DNA of 64,000 bases from Marinobacter sp. Arc7-DN-1 (lineage in GTDB: Bacteria > Pseudomonadota > Gammaproteobacteria > Pseudomonadales > Oleiphilaceae), in the NCBI RefSeq assembly GCF_003441595.1, contig NZ_CP031848.1, positions 930,001 through 994,000 on the forward strand. Direction: 5' to 3'. The notes beneath the pieces are model-generated. The model was not told the origin of the DNA and searched no databases. It saw only the letters and a list, made by a program, of their open reading frames with translations. Position numbers and translations under genes: made by a program. Below are positions 36,061 to 46,690 of this stretch, piece by piece; the first letter of the stretch is position 1; every line of letters starts with the position of its first letter.

Positions 36061-37452
36061 TCAGAAGATTCGGTTCAGGCCATTAAGAGCAGCAACCCGG
36101 TAAGCCTCGGCCATGGTCGGGTAGTTGAAGGTGGTGTTGATGAAGTAATTCAGGGAGTTTGCCTCCCCGTCCTGATTCATGATCGCCTGGCCGATGTGGA
36201 CAATCTCGGCTGCCTGGTCCCCGAAACAGTGAATACCCAGAATCTGGCGCGTCTCGCGGTGAAACAGAATCTTCAGCATGCCCACCGCTTCAGCGGTGAT
36301 CTGGGCCCGGGCCAGATCCTTAAAGAAGGCCTGCCCAACCTCATAGGGCACCTTGGCTTCAGTCAGCTCGCGCTCAGTTTTGCCTACGGAGCTGATCTCG
36401 GGAATGGTGTAAATGCCGGTTGGTACGTCCGAGACAAACCTGAAGTACTCATCCCGGACGATGTCCGAGGATGCCGAACGACCCTGATCGTAGGCGGCAC
36501 TGGCCAGACTTGGCCAGCCGATCACATCCCCTGCGGCGTAGATATTTTCAACCTCGGTGCGGTAATGCTCATCAACCGCCAACTGACCGCGGCCATTCGG
36601 CACCAGGCCAATGTTTTCAAGACCTAACTTCTCGGTGTTGCCACTTCGGCCATTACACCACAGGAAAGCGTCTGCACGGATCTTTTTACCGGACTGCAGC
36701 GACAGCACAATGCCATGGTCGTCACCCACGACAGACTCATACTGCTCGTTGTGGCGCACCAGTACGCCATTATTGCGAAGGTGATAGCTCAGGGCATCGG
36801 AAATCTCGTCATCGAGAAATGACAACAGCCGACTGCCCGGGTTGATCAGATCCACTTTCACACCCAGCCCGGCGAAAATGGAGGCGTACTCCGAGCCGAT
36901 AACACCAGCGCCGTATATAACCAGCGTTCGTGGCGTATGGGAGAGGTTCAGAATGGTGTCCGAGTTGTAGACCCGGTGATGACGAAAATCCACGTCCGGT
37001 GGCAGATAGGGCCGGGAGCCGGTAGCTATGATGGCCTGCTTGAAGTGCAGGGTGTCCACCGACTTGCTGCCGCGGATTTCGACCCGGTTCTGGTCAATAA
37101 AAAATGCACGACCATTAATCAGATCCACCCGGTTCCGGGCATAGAACTGGGTCCGGAGCTTGACCTGCTTGCCTATCACCTTCTGGGCATTCTGCAAAAC
37201 CCTCGGGAAGGAGAACCAGCGGGGTTCACCGATATCCCGAAACATCTGGTTGGTGTTAAAGGTGATGATCTGCTTGACGGAATGACGCAGGGCCTTGGAC
37301 GGAATGGTGCCCCAGTGGGTGCAGTTGCCGCCAACCGTGGGCTTGTCCTCGATGATCGCGACACGTTTACCGTGTTTCGTCGCATTCATCGCCGCGCCTT
37401 CGCCGGCCGGACCAGCGCCGATAACGACGACGTCGTAATGATGTTCTGCCAT
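36061..37452 (-). CDS. sthA: Soluble pyridine nucleotide transhydrogenase SthA
   Basis: Energy-independent flavoprotein that exchanges hydride between NADPH and NAD+. The 463-aa protein begins with FAD-binding [11 protein letters not shown] and the sequence [19 protein letters not shown]. Only one cysteine of the redox disulfide of lipoamide-dehydrogenase relatives remains (CTHWG instead of CxxxxC), which is diagnostic of SthA. NAD-binding [10 protein letters not shown], the [19 protein letters not shown] block and C-terminal [22 protein letters not shown] match E. coli SthA closely. It lies downstream of the nqr-apbE-nqrM cluster on the same strand, 64 nt after nqrM. Confidence 0.96.
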   Translation of the reverse strand: MAEHHYDVVVIGAGPAGEGAAMNATKHGKRVAIIEDKPTVGGNCTHWGTIPSKALRHSVKQIITFNTNQMFRDIGEPRWFSFPRVLQNAQKVIGKQVKLRTQFYARNRVDLINGRAFFIDQNRVEIRGSKSVDTLHFKQAIIATGSRPYLPPDVDFRHHRVYNSDTILNLSHTPRTLVIYGAGVIGSEYASIFAGLGVKVDLINPGSRLLSFLDDEISDALSYHLRNNGVLVRHNEQYESVVGDDHGIVLSLQSGKKIRADAFLWCNGRSGNTEKLGLENIGLVPNGRGQLAVDEHYRTEVENIYAAGDVIGWPSLASAAYDQGRSASSDIVRDEYFRFVSDVPTGIYTIPEISSVGKTERELTEAKVPYEVGQAFFKDLARAQITAEAVGMLKILFHRETRQILGIHCFGDQAAEIVHIGQAIMNQDGEANSLNYFINTTFNYPTMAEAYRVAALNGLNRIF

Positions 37453-37516
37453 GCGCGCAGTGACTCCTTATCTACGTCGTGAAAAAATGGTTGTAATTGT
37501 TGAAAACAGAATCAGA

Positions 37517-37765
37517 TCAATGCTTGCTGGTCCTGGTGGCGTCGTATGCCAGGGCCTCGGGCTCTTTTCCTTCATTGGCCAGTCGCTCGTTTTCTTCCTC
37601 GCATTTCCGGGTATTACCACCGCAGATATCACAGGACTGGCTGATACCCAGGGCGCCAATGCCGCCACAGGTTCCGCTGATCGGCTTGCGCCCGAAAATC
37701 ACGCCAATGGACATGGCTGCAACCAGCAGCACTACAATAAACAAAACCAAAAGAAAGGTACCCAT
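37517..37765 (-). CDS. nqrM: Na+-NQR maturation factor NqrM
   Basis: Small membrane protein required for assembly of the Na+-NQR complex, thought to deliver iron for the cysteine-ligated centre between NqrD and NqrE. The 82-aa product has an N-terminal membrane helix (FLLVLFIVVLLVAAMSIGVIFG) and then four cysteines at 33, 45, 48 and 55 (TCGG, SCDIC, RKC), the conserved pattern of the DUF539 family. It follows apbE by 13 nt, completing the maturation set. Confidence 0.93.
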   Translation of the reverse strand: MGTFLLVLFIVVLLVAAMSIGVIFGRKPISGTCGGIGALGISQSCDICGGNTRKCEEENERLANEGKEPEALAYDATRTSKH

Positions 37766-37778
37766 GTTGCCCTCCCCC

Positions 37779-38828
37779 TCATTGAGTCACGTAAGACGAA
37801 AAGGCCGGCGTCTGATGCGTCTCGAAGCCCTCATCTGTCCTTACAATAAAATAGGCCGGGATATTTTCCCTTACCGCGAGCTCATTGGCCCGCTCGTAGC
37901 CCATCACATTAAACCCCGTTGCCAGGGCGTCTGCGGTCATACAGTCCGCTGCAATCACGGTTACCGACGCCAGATTGTGCGTAATCGGCTCACCGGTCGC
38001 AGGATCTATTGTATGGGAATATCGGCGTCCTTCCGATTCGTAATAGTTCCGATAGTCACCGGATGTCGCCATGGAGCGGGATTCCAGCGACACCACCCGG
38101 TTAACCTGCCGCCCTTCAGATATCGGTTGCTCTATCGCCAGACGCCAGGTGCTGCCGTCCGGTTTTCGCCCATTGACCCGGACTTCCCCTCCGATCTCCA
38201 CGAGGTAGGCCTGCACGCCCTGACTGTCGAGAAAGCGGGCCACCGCATCCACGCCATAGCCCTTGGCAATGGCAGAAAGATCCACGTATTGTGGCGTGGA
38301 TGCCCGCACTGACGGCGGACTGGCTCTCAGCTCAAGCTTTTCGAAACCGGTCGCAGACAAAACCTCTGCAAGTTCCTCAGTTGAGGGTATCGTTTCCGGT
38401 TGTGCCTGCGGCCCGAACCCCCAGAGATTCACCACTGGGCCAATTGTTACATCAAAGGCTCCGTCGGTCAGTTTCGAGATTTCATCGGCCTTTTGAAGCA
38501 CCTCAAAGAGCTCCTCGGAGACCGGCGTCCAGTCCGACTGGTCCGGTTGCTGATTAAACCGGGACAATTCCGAATCTTCACGCCAGGTGGACATAGAGGC
38601 ATCTACCCCTTCGAGCACCCTTTCGATACCGTCTGACAGCGTCTCAAGCCTTTCCTGATCGTCCGTCAATACCACACTGATGTGGTACCTGGTGCCGAAA
38701 ACGGGGCCCGATATTTCCCAGATTTGTTCTTCGGGCTCAAACGAACAACCCGCCAGAGCGACGATGGCCAGCGCTGCAAAAGCGCTGGCCAGGGCCACCC
38801 TGGCGGGTCGAAGCATGCGGAATGTCAT
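37779..38828 (-). CDS. apbE: FAD:protein FMN transferase ApbE
   Basis: Periplasmic lipoprotein that attaches FMN covalently to threonines of NqrB and NqrC, using FAD as donor. The 349-aa precursor has a lipobox (VALAGC, Cys about 28) after a hydrophobic stretch. The FAD/Mg site residues occur in DVTIGPVVNLWGFG, DLSAIAKGYGVDAV and HTIDPATGEPI, and a later VTVIAADCMTADALAT block. The GGAGG used for translation lies inside the end of nqrF, 9 nt away. Its position directly after nqrF fits its role. Confidence 0.95.
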   Translation of the reverse strand: MTFRMLRPARVALASAFAALAIVALAGCSFEPEEQIWEISGPVFGTRYHISVVLTDDQERLETLSDGIERVLEGVDASMSTWREDSELSRFNQQPDQSDWTPVSEELFEVLQKADEISKLTDGAFDVTIGPVVNLWGFGPQAQPETIPSTEELAEVLSATGFEKLELRASPPSVRASTPQYVDLSAIAKGYGVDAVARFLDSQGVQAYLVEIGGEVRVNGRKPDGSTWRLAIEQPISEGRQVNRVVSLESRSMATSGDYRNYYESEGRRYSHTIDPATGEPITHNLASVTVIAADCMTADALATGFNVMGYERANELAVRENIPAYFIVRTDEGFETHQTPAFSSYVTQ

Positions 38829-38837
38829 CAGGATCGC

Positions 38838-40064
38838 TTAACCTCCGAAGTCATCCAGCATGATGTTTTCGTCCTCAACGCCCAGATCCTTGAGCATCTT
38901 GATAACAGATGCGTTCATAATTGGGGGCCCACACATATAGAACTCACAATCTTCCGGAGCCGGGTGGTCCTTCAGGTAGTTTTCGTACAACACGTTATGG
39001 ATGAAGCCGGTCGGGCCTTCCCAGTTGTCTTCCGGCAGCGCATCTGACAGTGCAACGTGCCACTCGAAGTTATCATTTTCCTCGGCCAGCCCGTCGAAGT
39101 CTTCCACATAGAACATCTCGCGAACGCTTCGCGCACCGTACCAGAAGCTGATCTTGCGCTTGGAGTTCAGACGCTTGAGCTGATCGAAGATGTGGGAGCG
39201 CATGGGCGCCATACCGGCACCACCGCCGATGAATACCATTTCGGCGTCGGTCTTCTTGGCGAAGAACTCACCAAACGGTCCCATCACGGTGACCTTGTCA
39301 CCCGGCTTCAGGTTGAATACGTAGCTGGACATGATGCCCGGCAGGTGATCGGTACCCGGAGGCGGCGTGGCGATACGGATGTTGAACTTGAGAACGCCCT
39401 TCTCTTCCGGGTAGTTCGCCATGGAATACGCGCGGATGGTGTCTTCCTTGTTAATCGCCTTGTAACGCCAGATGTTGTGCTTGTCCCAGTCTTCGTGGAA
39501 CTCTTCCTCAATCTCGAAATCCTTGAAGTCGATTTCATACGGGGGGCACTCCAGCTGCACGTAACCGCCGGCACGGAAGTCTACTTCTTCCCCTTCTGGC
39601 AGCTTCAGCACCAGTTCCTTGATGAAGGTCGCCACGTTGTGGTTTGAGACGACCTCACATTCCCACTTCTTGACGCCGAAGAACTCTTCCGGCACTTCCA
39701 CCTTCATATCGTGCTTGACGGGAACCTGGCAGGACAGGCGCCAACCCTCTTTCTCTTCACGGTTGGTGAAGTGAGTCTTTTCCGTCGGCAGCATGGCACC
39801 GCCGCCTTCAAACACCTTGCACTTGCACTGGGCACAGGTACCGCCTCCGCCACAGGCAGAAGACAGGAAAATTCCGTTGTTCGCCAGGGTACCGAGCAGC
39901 TTTCCGCCAGCTTCGGTCTTCAACGTGTGCTCTGGATCATCGTTGATCTCAATGGTCACATCACCGGTGCTTACCAGCCTGGACCTCGCCGCAAGAATCA
40001 CCGCGACAAGGGCCAGAACGATAACGGTGAACATGACCACGCCGAGAATAATTTCTGTATTCAT
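38838..40064 (-). CDS. nqrF: Na+-NQR subunit F (NADH dehydrogenase/2Fe-2S subunit)
   Basis: Electron entry subunit of the sodium pump: oxidises NADH through FAD and a [2Fe-2S] centre. The 408-aa protein has one N-terminal membrane helix (about 7-26). A ferredoxin domain has Cys71, Cys77, Cys80 and Cys112 ([18 protein letters not shown]). The FAD/NADH reductase module contains RAYSMANYP and the NADH site [12 protein letters not shown] and CGPP. The acidic C-terminus DDFGG is as in Vibrio. First maturation gene apbE follows. Confidence 0.97.
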   Translation of the reverse strand: MNTEIILGVVMFTVIVLALVAVILAARSRLVSTGDVTIEINDDPEHTLKTEAGGKLLGTLANNGIFLSSACGGGGTCAQCKCKVFEGGGAMLPTEKTHFTNREEKEGWRLSCQVPVKHDMKVEVPEEFFGVKKWECEVVSNHNVATFIKELVLKLPEGEEVDFRAGGYVQLECPPYEIDFKDFEIEEEFHEDWDKHNIWRYKAINKEDTIRAYSMANYPEEKGVLKFNIRIATPPPGTDHLPGIMSSYVFNLKPGDKVTVMGPFGEFFAKKTDAEMVFIGGGAGMAPMRSHIFDQLKRLNSKRKISFWYGARSVREMFYVEDFDGLAEENDNFEWHVALSDALPEDNWEGPTGFIHNVLYENYLKDHPAPEDCEFYMCGPPIMNASVIKMLKDLGVEDENIMLDDFGG

Positions 40065-40101
40065 GGTCTCGCCTTTTTGTTAAACCGTATCACCGGATGA
40101 G

Positions 40102-40713
40102 TTACAGGGAAATGCCGGAAAAGGACATAAAGCCCAGAGACATCAGACCAACGGTAATGAAGGTGATACCCAGCCCGCGCAGGCCTTCCGGAACATCGCT
40201 GTATTTGAGCTTCTCGCGGATACCCGCCAGAGCGATAATTGCCAATGCCCAGCCGATGCCAACACCAAAGCCATACACCACACTCTCGCCGAAGGCATAG
40301 TCACGCTCCACCATGAACAGCGAGGCACCGAGAATGGCGCAGTTCACTGTAATCAGTGGCAGAAACACACCCAGGGCGGCGTAAAGTGCCGGTATGTACT
40401 TGTCCATGACCATTTCCATGATCTGGACAATCGCTGCGATTACACCGATGTAACTCAGGTATCCGAGAAAGCTCAGATCAACATTCGGCAGGCCGGCCCA
40501 GCCCAGAGCACCTTCCCGAAGAACGCTGTTGTACAGAAGGTTGTTAACCGGGACAGTAACCGTCAGCACAACTATGACAGCAATACCCAGGCCTGTCGCA
40601 GCTTCAATCTTCTTGGATATGGCGAGAAAGGTGCACATCCCCAGGAAGAACGCCAGCGCCATATTCTCAACGAAAATAGCCTTTACGATCAGGTTGATAT
40701 AATGTTCCATCAA
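40102..40713 (-). CDS. nqrE: Na+-NQR subunit E
   Basis: Integral membrane subunit that with NqrD holds an iron centre in the middle of the membrane, on the path from NqrF to NqrC. The 203-aa product has six hydrophobic segments; it begins [29 protein letters not shown], where the cysteine of GMCTF is a predicted ligand, and has [16 protein letters not shown] with a second. RnfA is the homologue of NqrE, but the neighbours fix the assignment. Overlaps nqrD by 4 nt. Confidence 0.96.
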   Translation of the reverse strand: MMEHYINLIVKAIFVENMALAFFLGMCTFLAISKKIEAATGLGIAVIVVLTVTVPVNNLLYNSVLREGALGWAGLPNVDLSFLGYLSYIGVIAAIVQIMEMVMDKYIPALYAALGVFLPLITVNCAILGASLFMVERDYAFGESVVYGFGVGIGWALAIIALAGIREKLKYSDVPEGLRGLGITFITVGLMSLGFMSFSGISL

Positions 40714-41375
40714 AAAGCCTCCTTGGCGGTATGGCGGGACAGCTTGTAATCCGGCTCTTCAACCTGCTCCGGCTTCCAGATGCGCAACCCCCAAATAGCC
40801 AGGCCAATGATGAAGAAAGCACTGGGGGGCAGAAGCAAAAGGCCATTGGGCACATACCAGCCGCCCTCGTTCACGGTAGGTAACAGGGTGAAACCAAACA
40901 GGGAGCCAGCACCGATCAGTTCGCGGAAGAAAGCCACGAACATCAGCATGACAGAGTATCCCAGACCGTTACCGATACCATCCAGAAAGCTCATTAACGG
41001 CGGGTTGTTCATGGCATAGCCTTCGGCACGACCCATGACGATACAGTTGGTGATAATCAAACCCACGAAAACCGACAGTTGCTTGGAGATCTCGTAGGCG
41101 TAGGCCTTGAGAATCTGATCAACCACGATTACCAGGGAAGCAATGATTGTCATCTGCACAATGATCCGGATACTGCCCGGGATCTGGGTGCGTATCAGCG
41201 ATACCGCAAGGTTTGAGAACGCAGTAACCGCAATAACCGCCAGTGACATGACAAGGCTCACGTTCATACTGGTGGTTACCGCCAGAGCCGAGCAGATACC
41301 CAGAATCTGAAGGGCGATGGGGTTATTGTTTAAAATTGGCTCAAAAAGAACCTGCTTGACCGATCCGGCTGCCAT
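40710..41375 (-). CDS. nqrD: Na+-NQR subunit D
   Basis: Membrane partner of NqrE. The 221-aa protein has about six membrane segments, with [25 protein letters not shown] at the start (Cys of GICSALA) and [16 protein letters not shown] in the middle (Cys of TNCIVMGR), the conserved iron-ligand positions. A short charged tail ends in SRHTAKEAF. It starts 2 nt after the nqrC stop and overlaps nqrE. Confidence 0.96.
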   Translation of the reverse strand: MAAGSVKQVLFEPILNNNPIALQILGICSALAVTTSMNVSLVMSLAVIAVTAFSNLAVSLIRTQIPGSIRIIVQMTIIASLVIVVDQILKAYAYEISKQLSVFVGLIITNCIVMGRAEGYAMNNPPLMSFLDGIGNGLGYSVMLMFVAFFRELIGAGSLFGFTLLPTVNEGGWYVPNGLLLLPPSAFFIIGLAIWGLRIWKPEQVEEPDYKLSRHTAKEAF

Positions 41376-41377
41376 GA

Positions 41378-42187
41378 TCAGACCTCCCCTTCACGAAGTT
41401 TTTGCAGGAATGTGGCGAATCCACTCTCGCCCATCCAGTAATTGACCAGGTTTTCAACACCCCTACTGGTGAGAGTCGCACCAGACAAAGCATCAACTTT
41501 GTGCTGCTTGTTACGCGCATCGGCGCTAACACCACCCTTGACCAGTTGAATTCGGGGTTCGGAGGTATCGTCCTCATAGACCTTCTTACCGACCCACTGC
41601 TTCTTCCAGCGAGGATTGTCGACTTCACCACCAAGCCCCGGTGTTTCCGCGTGGGAGTAGAAACCAAGCCCTTCAATGGTGTTCAGGTCACCTTCGAGTG
41701 AAATAAATCCATAAAGGGTGGACCACAGGCCGTAGCCGTGAACGGGCAACACCACGCGAACCAATTTGCCATTCTCGGTCAGGGTGTAAACCTTGGCGAT
41801 ATTCGGACGATGCTTGATACCCGCCTTATCCTCTGAAGGCGGGATCATTTCGGACATTTTCTGATCGGAAGCGGCCTTGTACATGTTGAATTTCATGGGG
41901 TCCTCGACACCAACCGTCGACGGTTCCACGAATTTGCCAGTATCAAGATCCACCAGCCGGACATCAAAACGCTCAAACGCTTCCTTGATCTGCTGGGTAC
42001 TGGAGCCAGGCTCCAGCATACCCGCGGCGGAGAGGATATTGGTTACAATATCCAGCTTCTGGTTCTGAATCTGGGCCGGGCGGAGCGTGACCGCCGCGAC
42101 AGAAACTACCACCGAGAACACAACACTCAGCACCAGCGCAACAATCAGCGTGCGGGAGACGGTTTCTTTAGCTTTAGCCACGAGCAA
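41378..42187 (-). CDS. nqrC: Na+-NQR subunit C (covalent FMN)
   Basis: Periplasm-facing flavin subunit. The 269-aa protein has an N-terminal helix ([21 protein letters not shown]) and a soluble domain. It has the FMN attachment motif [12 protein letters not shown], with the flavinylated threonine at about residue 238, the target of ApbE. The family segments [20 protein letters not shown] and [15 protein letters not shown] are also present. Overlaps nqrB by 14 nt. Confidence 0.97.
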   Translation of the reverse strand: MLVAKAKETVSRTLIVALVLSVVFSVVVSVAAVTLRPAQIQNQKLDIVTNILSAAGMLEPGSSTQQIKEAFERFDVRLVDLDTGKFVEPSTVGVEDPMKFNMYKAASDQKMSEMIPPSEDKAGIKHRPNIAKVYTLTENGKLVRVVLPVHGYGLWSTLYGFISLEGDLNTIEGLGFYSHAETPGLGGEVDNPRWKKQWVGKKVYEDDTSEPRIQLVKGGVSADARNKQHKVDALSGATLTSRGVENLVNYWMGESGFATFLQKLREGEV

Positions 42188-43382
42188 GCCTCCGTTTGAT
42201 GTTGGCCTGGACCACGTAATGGTCCATCAGCGGCGCAAACAGGTTAGCGAACAGGATCGCCAGCATTATACCTTCCGGGAAGGCGGGGTTGACCACACGG
42301 ATCAGAACCGTCATCACACCCACCAGGATACCGAAACACCAGCGGCCCGTGTTGGTCATCGCCGCGGACACCGGATCCGTCGCCATGAACATCATCCCGA
42401 AGGCAAACCCGCCCATCACCAGGTGCCAGTGCGCGGGCACATCGAACATGGGATTGGTTTCCGAACCGACAATGTTCAGCACCAGGGCCATACCAATCAT
42501 GCCGATCAGAACACCACCCACAATCCGGTAGCTGGCAATCTTCATAATCAGGAGAATCAGGCCGCCGGCAAGCACTGCAAGGGCTGAGGTCTCACCGACG
42601 GACCCCTGAATGGTACCGACAAAGGCGTTCATCCAGCCGATCTGGGTTTGCAGGGCCTCCAGACCACCGCTGGCTGCCCAGCTCAGAGCCGTGGCACCAC
42701 TGAAACCATCAACGGCGGTCCATACCGTGTCACCGGAAAGCTGCGCCGGGTAGGCGAAATAGAGGAACGCACGACCAGTCAGTGCCGGGTTCAGGAAGTT
42801 CTTGCCGGTACCGCCAAACACTTCCTTGCCGATAACCACACCGAAGGTGATGCCCAGAGCCACCTGCCAGAGCGGTATGGTCGGCGGGCAGATCAGTGCA
42901 AACAGAACCGACGTGACGAAGAAGCCCTCGTTCACCTCGTGACGACGCACGGTGGCAAACAACACTTCCCAGAAGCCACCGACCACGAAGGTCACGAAGT
43001 AGATAGGCACAAAGTACGCTATACCATAGACAAAGTTGTCCCAGACGCCGGCACCGGCACCGGTAATGGCAAGCGCCTGGATGAATGCAGCCCGCAGGCC
43101 GCCGTCAGCGATCATGGCACCCGGATTGGAAGCCAGGAAACTGTTGGCCTGATAGCCGATGTTCCACATGCCGAAGAACATCGCCGGAAAAGTGCACAAC
43201 CACACGGTGATCATGATGCGCTTGAGGTCTACGCCATCGCGCACGTGGGCCGTCGTGGAGGTAACTTTGCCGGGAGTGTAGAAAATAGTGTCCACGGCTT
43301 CGAAGAGCGCATACCACCGCTCGTACTTGCCACCCTTTTCAAAGTGATGCTCGATTCCATCGAGAAACTGTCTGATAGCCAT
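42174..43382 (-). CDS. nqrB: Na+-NQR subunit B (covalent FMN, riboflavin, quinone site)
   Basis: Largest membrane subunit, thought to form the sodium channel and quinone site. The 402-aa protein has about ten membrane segments, starting after the amphipathic [20 protein letters not shown]. It includes the FMN attachment motif [10 protein letters not shown] at about residue 230, and glycine residues of the inhibitor-binding region upstream of it. It lies 4 nt after nqrA in the same operon. Confidence 0.97.
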   Translation of the reverse strand: MAIRQFLDGIEHHFEKGGKYERWYALFEAVDTIFYTPGKVTSTTAHVRDGVDLKRIMITVWLCTFPAMFFGMWNIGYQANSFLASNPGAMIADGGLRAAFIQALAITGAGAGVWDNFVYGIAYFVPIYFVTFVVGGFWEVLFATVRRHEVNEGFFVTSVLFALICPPTIPLWQVALGITFGVVIGKEVFGGTGKNFLNPALTGRAFLYFAYPAQLSGDTVWTAVDGFSGATALSWAASGGLEALQTQIGWMNAFVGTIQGSVGETSALAVLAGGLILLIMKIASYRIVGGVLIGMIGMALVLNIVGSETNPMFDVPAHWHLVMGGFAFGMMFMATDPVSAAMTNTGRWCFGILVGVMTVLIRVVNPAFPEGIMLAILFANLFAPLMDHYVVQANIKRRLARG

Positions 43383-43386
43383 CGTC

Positions 43387-44760
<1,374 letters not shown>

Positions 44761-44841
44761 TCAATGGATTTGTAACGCCCGACACCTGCGGCCCAGGAAA
44801 CGATGAGAAACGGAGTGCCAGACATACCCAAAATCGCGCCA

Positions 44842-44870
44842 ATTATAGAGATTAAGGAATCCTATTTCCA
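44842..44870 (-). promoter_or_regulatory. Predicted nqr operon promoter
   Basis: Minus strand TGGAAA (44870-44865), 17-nt spacer, consensus TATAAT (44847-44842). The inferred start near 44835 leaves a leader of about 100 nt before nqrA. It lies after the gap terminator. Confidence 0.55.
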
Positions 44871-44932
44871 CCAGAAACCGGAACAGGTTTGTGCCTGAAC
44901 GTAAACCGCCTGGCTCACAGACCGATAAAACA

Positions 44933-44964
44933 AAAACCCCGACAGCATTCACTGTCGGGGTTTT
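44933..44964 (-). terminator. Intrinsic terminator of gap
   Basis: Arms AAAACCCCGACAG (44933-44945) and CTGTCGGGGTTTT (44952-44964) with loop CATTCA. On the minus strand the stem is followed by TTTTTGTTTT, so it ends the gap transcript 36 nt after its stop and isolates the nqr operon. Confidence 0.92.
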
Positions 44965-44999
44965 CATACCTTTCACTTCACCAGGTCAGTGCGGTTTGA

Positions 45000-46469
45000 T
45001 CAGTCTCTCGCACGCTTGGGGAAGATCGGGTAACTTACGCCGGCCATCTGATTCACCACACGGATCACCTGGGCGCTGTAACCGAATTCGTTGTCATACC
45101 AGACGTAAAGGATCAGACGCTTGCCACTGGCGATGGTCGCCTGGGCGTCAACGATGCCGGCATGGCGGGAACCCACGAAGTCCGTGGAAACCACTTCCGG
45201 AGAATTCACGAAATCGATCTGCTTCTGCAGCTCGGAATGCAGCGCCATTTCCCGGAGGTACTCGTTGACACCCTCCACCTCAACCTCCTTCTTGAGGTTG
45301 AGGTTCAGGATCGCCATGGAGACGTTGGGTGTCGGTACCCGGATGGCGTTACCGGTCAGCTTACCTTTCAGAACCGGCAGCGCCTTGGCAACCGCCTTGG
45401 CCGCGCCGGTTTCAGTGATAACCATATTCAGGGCCGCACTGCGACCGCGACGGCTGCCCTTGTGGTAGTTATCGATCAGGTTCTGGTCATTGGTGTAGGA
45501 GTGAACGGTCTCAACGTGTCCGTCTTCAATTCCGTACTCGTCCTCAATGGCCTTCAGGACCGGCGTAATGGCATTGGTGGTACAGGAGGCGGCTGACAGA
45601 ATCCTGTCTTCATCGGTGATCCAGTCGTTGTTAATGCCATAGACGATGTTCTTGATGTCGCCCTTGCCCGGCGCCGTCAGCATCACCCGGCTGACACCCT
45701 TGGATTTCAGGTGCAGACCCAGACCAGCCTCGTCACGCCATTTACCGGTATTGTCGATCACAATGGCGTTATTGATGCCGTACTGAGTGTAGTCCACCTT
45801 GTCGGGCCCATCGGAGTAGATCACCTTGATGTAGTTGCCATTGGCAATCAGGGCGGATTCTTTCCCGTCCACAGTGATGGTGCCATCAAACGGACCGTGG
45901 ACCGAGTCACGGCGCAGCAGGCTGGCGCGCTTCTCAAGATCATTCTCGGCACCCCCCTGGCGAACCACAATCGCACGCAGACGCAGGTTGTTACCACCGC
46001 CGGCCTTTTCGATCAGGATGCGCGCCAGGAGACGACCGATACGGCCAAAGCCATACAGAACCACGTCCTTGGTGTCGTTGTTGGCATCTTCCTCGGACTG
46101 GGCGGCGTACTGACCAACCACCGGGCCGATTTCACGCTTCAGGAATTCGGTGAGGTCGCCACCTTCTTCCTTGAACTTGACCGCGAGCTTGCCAATATCA
46201 ACGTGGGCACGGCCAAGCTCAAGCTTGTCCATGGCCTGGAGGATCGGCAGGGTGTCGTGAACAGACAGTTCGCTATCTTCAACCTGACGTACGAACCGGT
46301 GGGCACGAATGATACCGATAACAGACTGGTTAATGATTGCGCGGCCATAGACAGAAGTAACCACGTTGTTCTTGCGGTAGAGGCGGCCGATCAGCGGAAT
46401 CATGGCTTCCGCGGTGGATTCTCTTTCTGTCCAGTTGGACAGGTGCTGATTGATCTGTTCGTGACTCAC
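45000..46469 (-). CDS. gap: Glyceraldehyde-3-phosphate dehydrogenase, long form
   Basis: NAD(P)-dependent oxidation of glyceraldehyde 3-phosphate, or the reverse in gluconeogenesis. The 489 aa exceed the usual 330 by an N-terminal helical extension of about 140 residues. The Rossmann part begins VVLYGFGRIGRLLARIL. The catalytic cysteine is in SAASCTTNAITP. The substrate-binding SYTNDQN, RGRSAALNMVITETGAAKA and C-terminal VWYDNEFGYSAQV blocks are normal. This long form is found next to mfd in Pseudomonas relatives, where it serves gluconeogenesis. Divergent from mfd. Confidence 0.94.
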   Translation of the reverse strand: MSHEQINQHLSNWTERESTAEAMIPLIGRLYRKNNVVTSVYGRAIINQSVIGIIRAHRFVRQVEDSELSVHDTLPILQAMDKLELGRAHVDIGKLAVKFKEEGGDLTEFLKREIGPVVGQYAAQSEEDANNDTKDVVLYGFGRIGRLLARILIEKAGGGNNLRLRAIVVRQGGAENDLEKRASLLRRDSVHGPFDGTITVDGKESALIANGNYIKVIYSDGPDKVDYTQYGINNAIVIDNTGKWRDEAGLGLHLKSKGVSRVMLTAPGKGDIKNIVYGINNDWITDEDRILSAASCTTNAITPVLKAIEDEYGIEDGHVETVHSYTNDQNLIDNYHKGSRRGRSAALNMVITETGAAKAVAKALPVLKGKLTGNAIRVPTPNVSMAILNLNLKKEVEVEGVNEYLREMALHSELQKQIDFVNSPEVVSTDFVGSRHAGIVDAQATIASGKRLILYVWYDNEFGYSAQVIRVVNQMAGVSYPIFPKRARD

Positions 46470-46510
46470 GCTTGGACCTCTGCAATTGGCACTTGGAATT
46501 TGGCGCGCAC

Positions 46511-46539
46511 ATTATCCAACTTAATCCCGCCGACCGCAA
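46511..46539 (-). promoter_or_regulatory. Predicted gap promoter
   Basis: Minus strand TTGCGG (46539-46534), 17-nt spacer and GATAAT (46516-46511), start site near 46504, about 35 nt before the gap ATG. Confidence 0.55.
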
Positions 46540-46611
46540 ATACGAGCACCCCAGACCTTCGTAGACACCCCCTTTCACCCGGAACACGGGGGCTCGCCAG
46601 CCGCAGCCGCC

Positions 46612-46640
46612 ATGACAGCGTCATCCGCGGGCGTTAGAAT
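46612..46640 (+). promoter_or_regulatory. Predicted mfd promoter
   Basis: ATGACA (46612-46617) and TAGAAT (46635-46640) separated by 17 nt on the plus strand, about 50 nt before the mfd ATG and back to back with the gap promoter. Confidence 0.45.
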
Positions 46641-46690
46641 ACGCGGCTCGCCGCCTCCCGGACATCCACAGCAGGAGAACCAGACTGCCC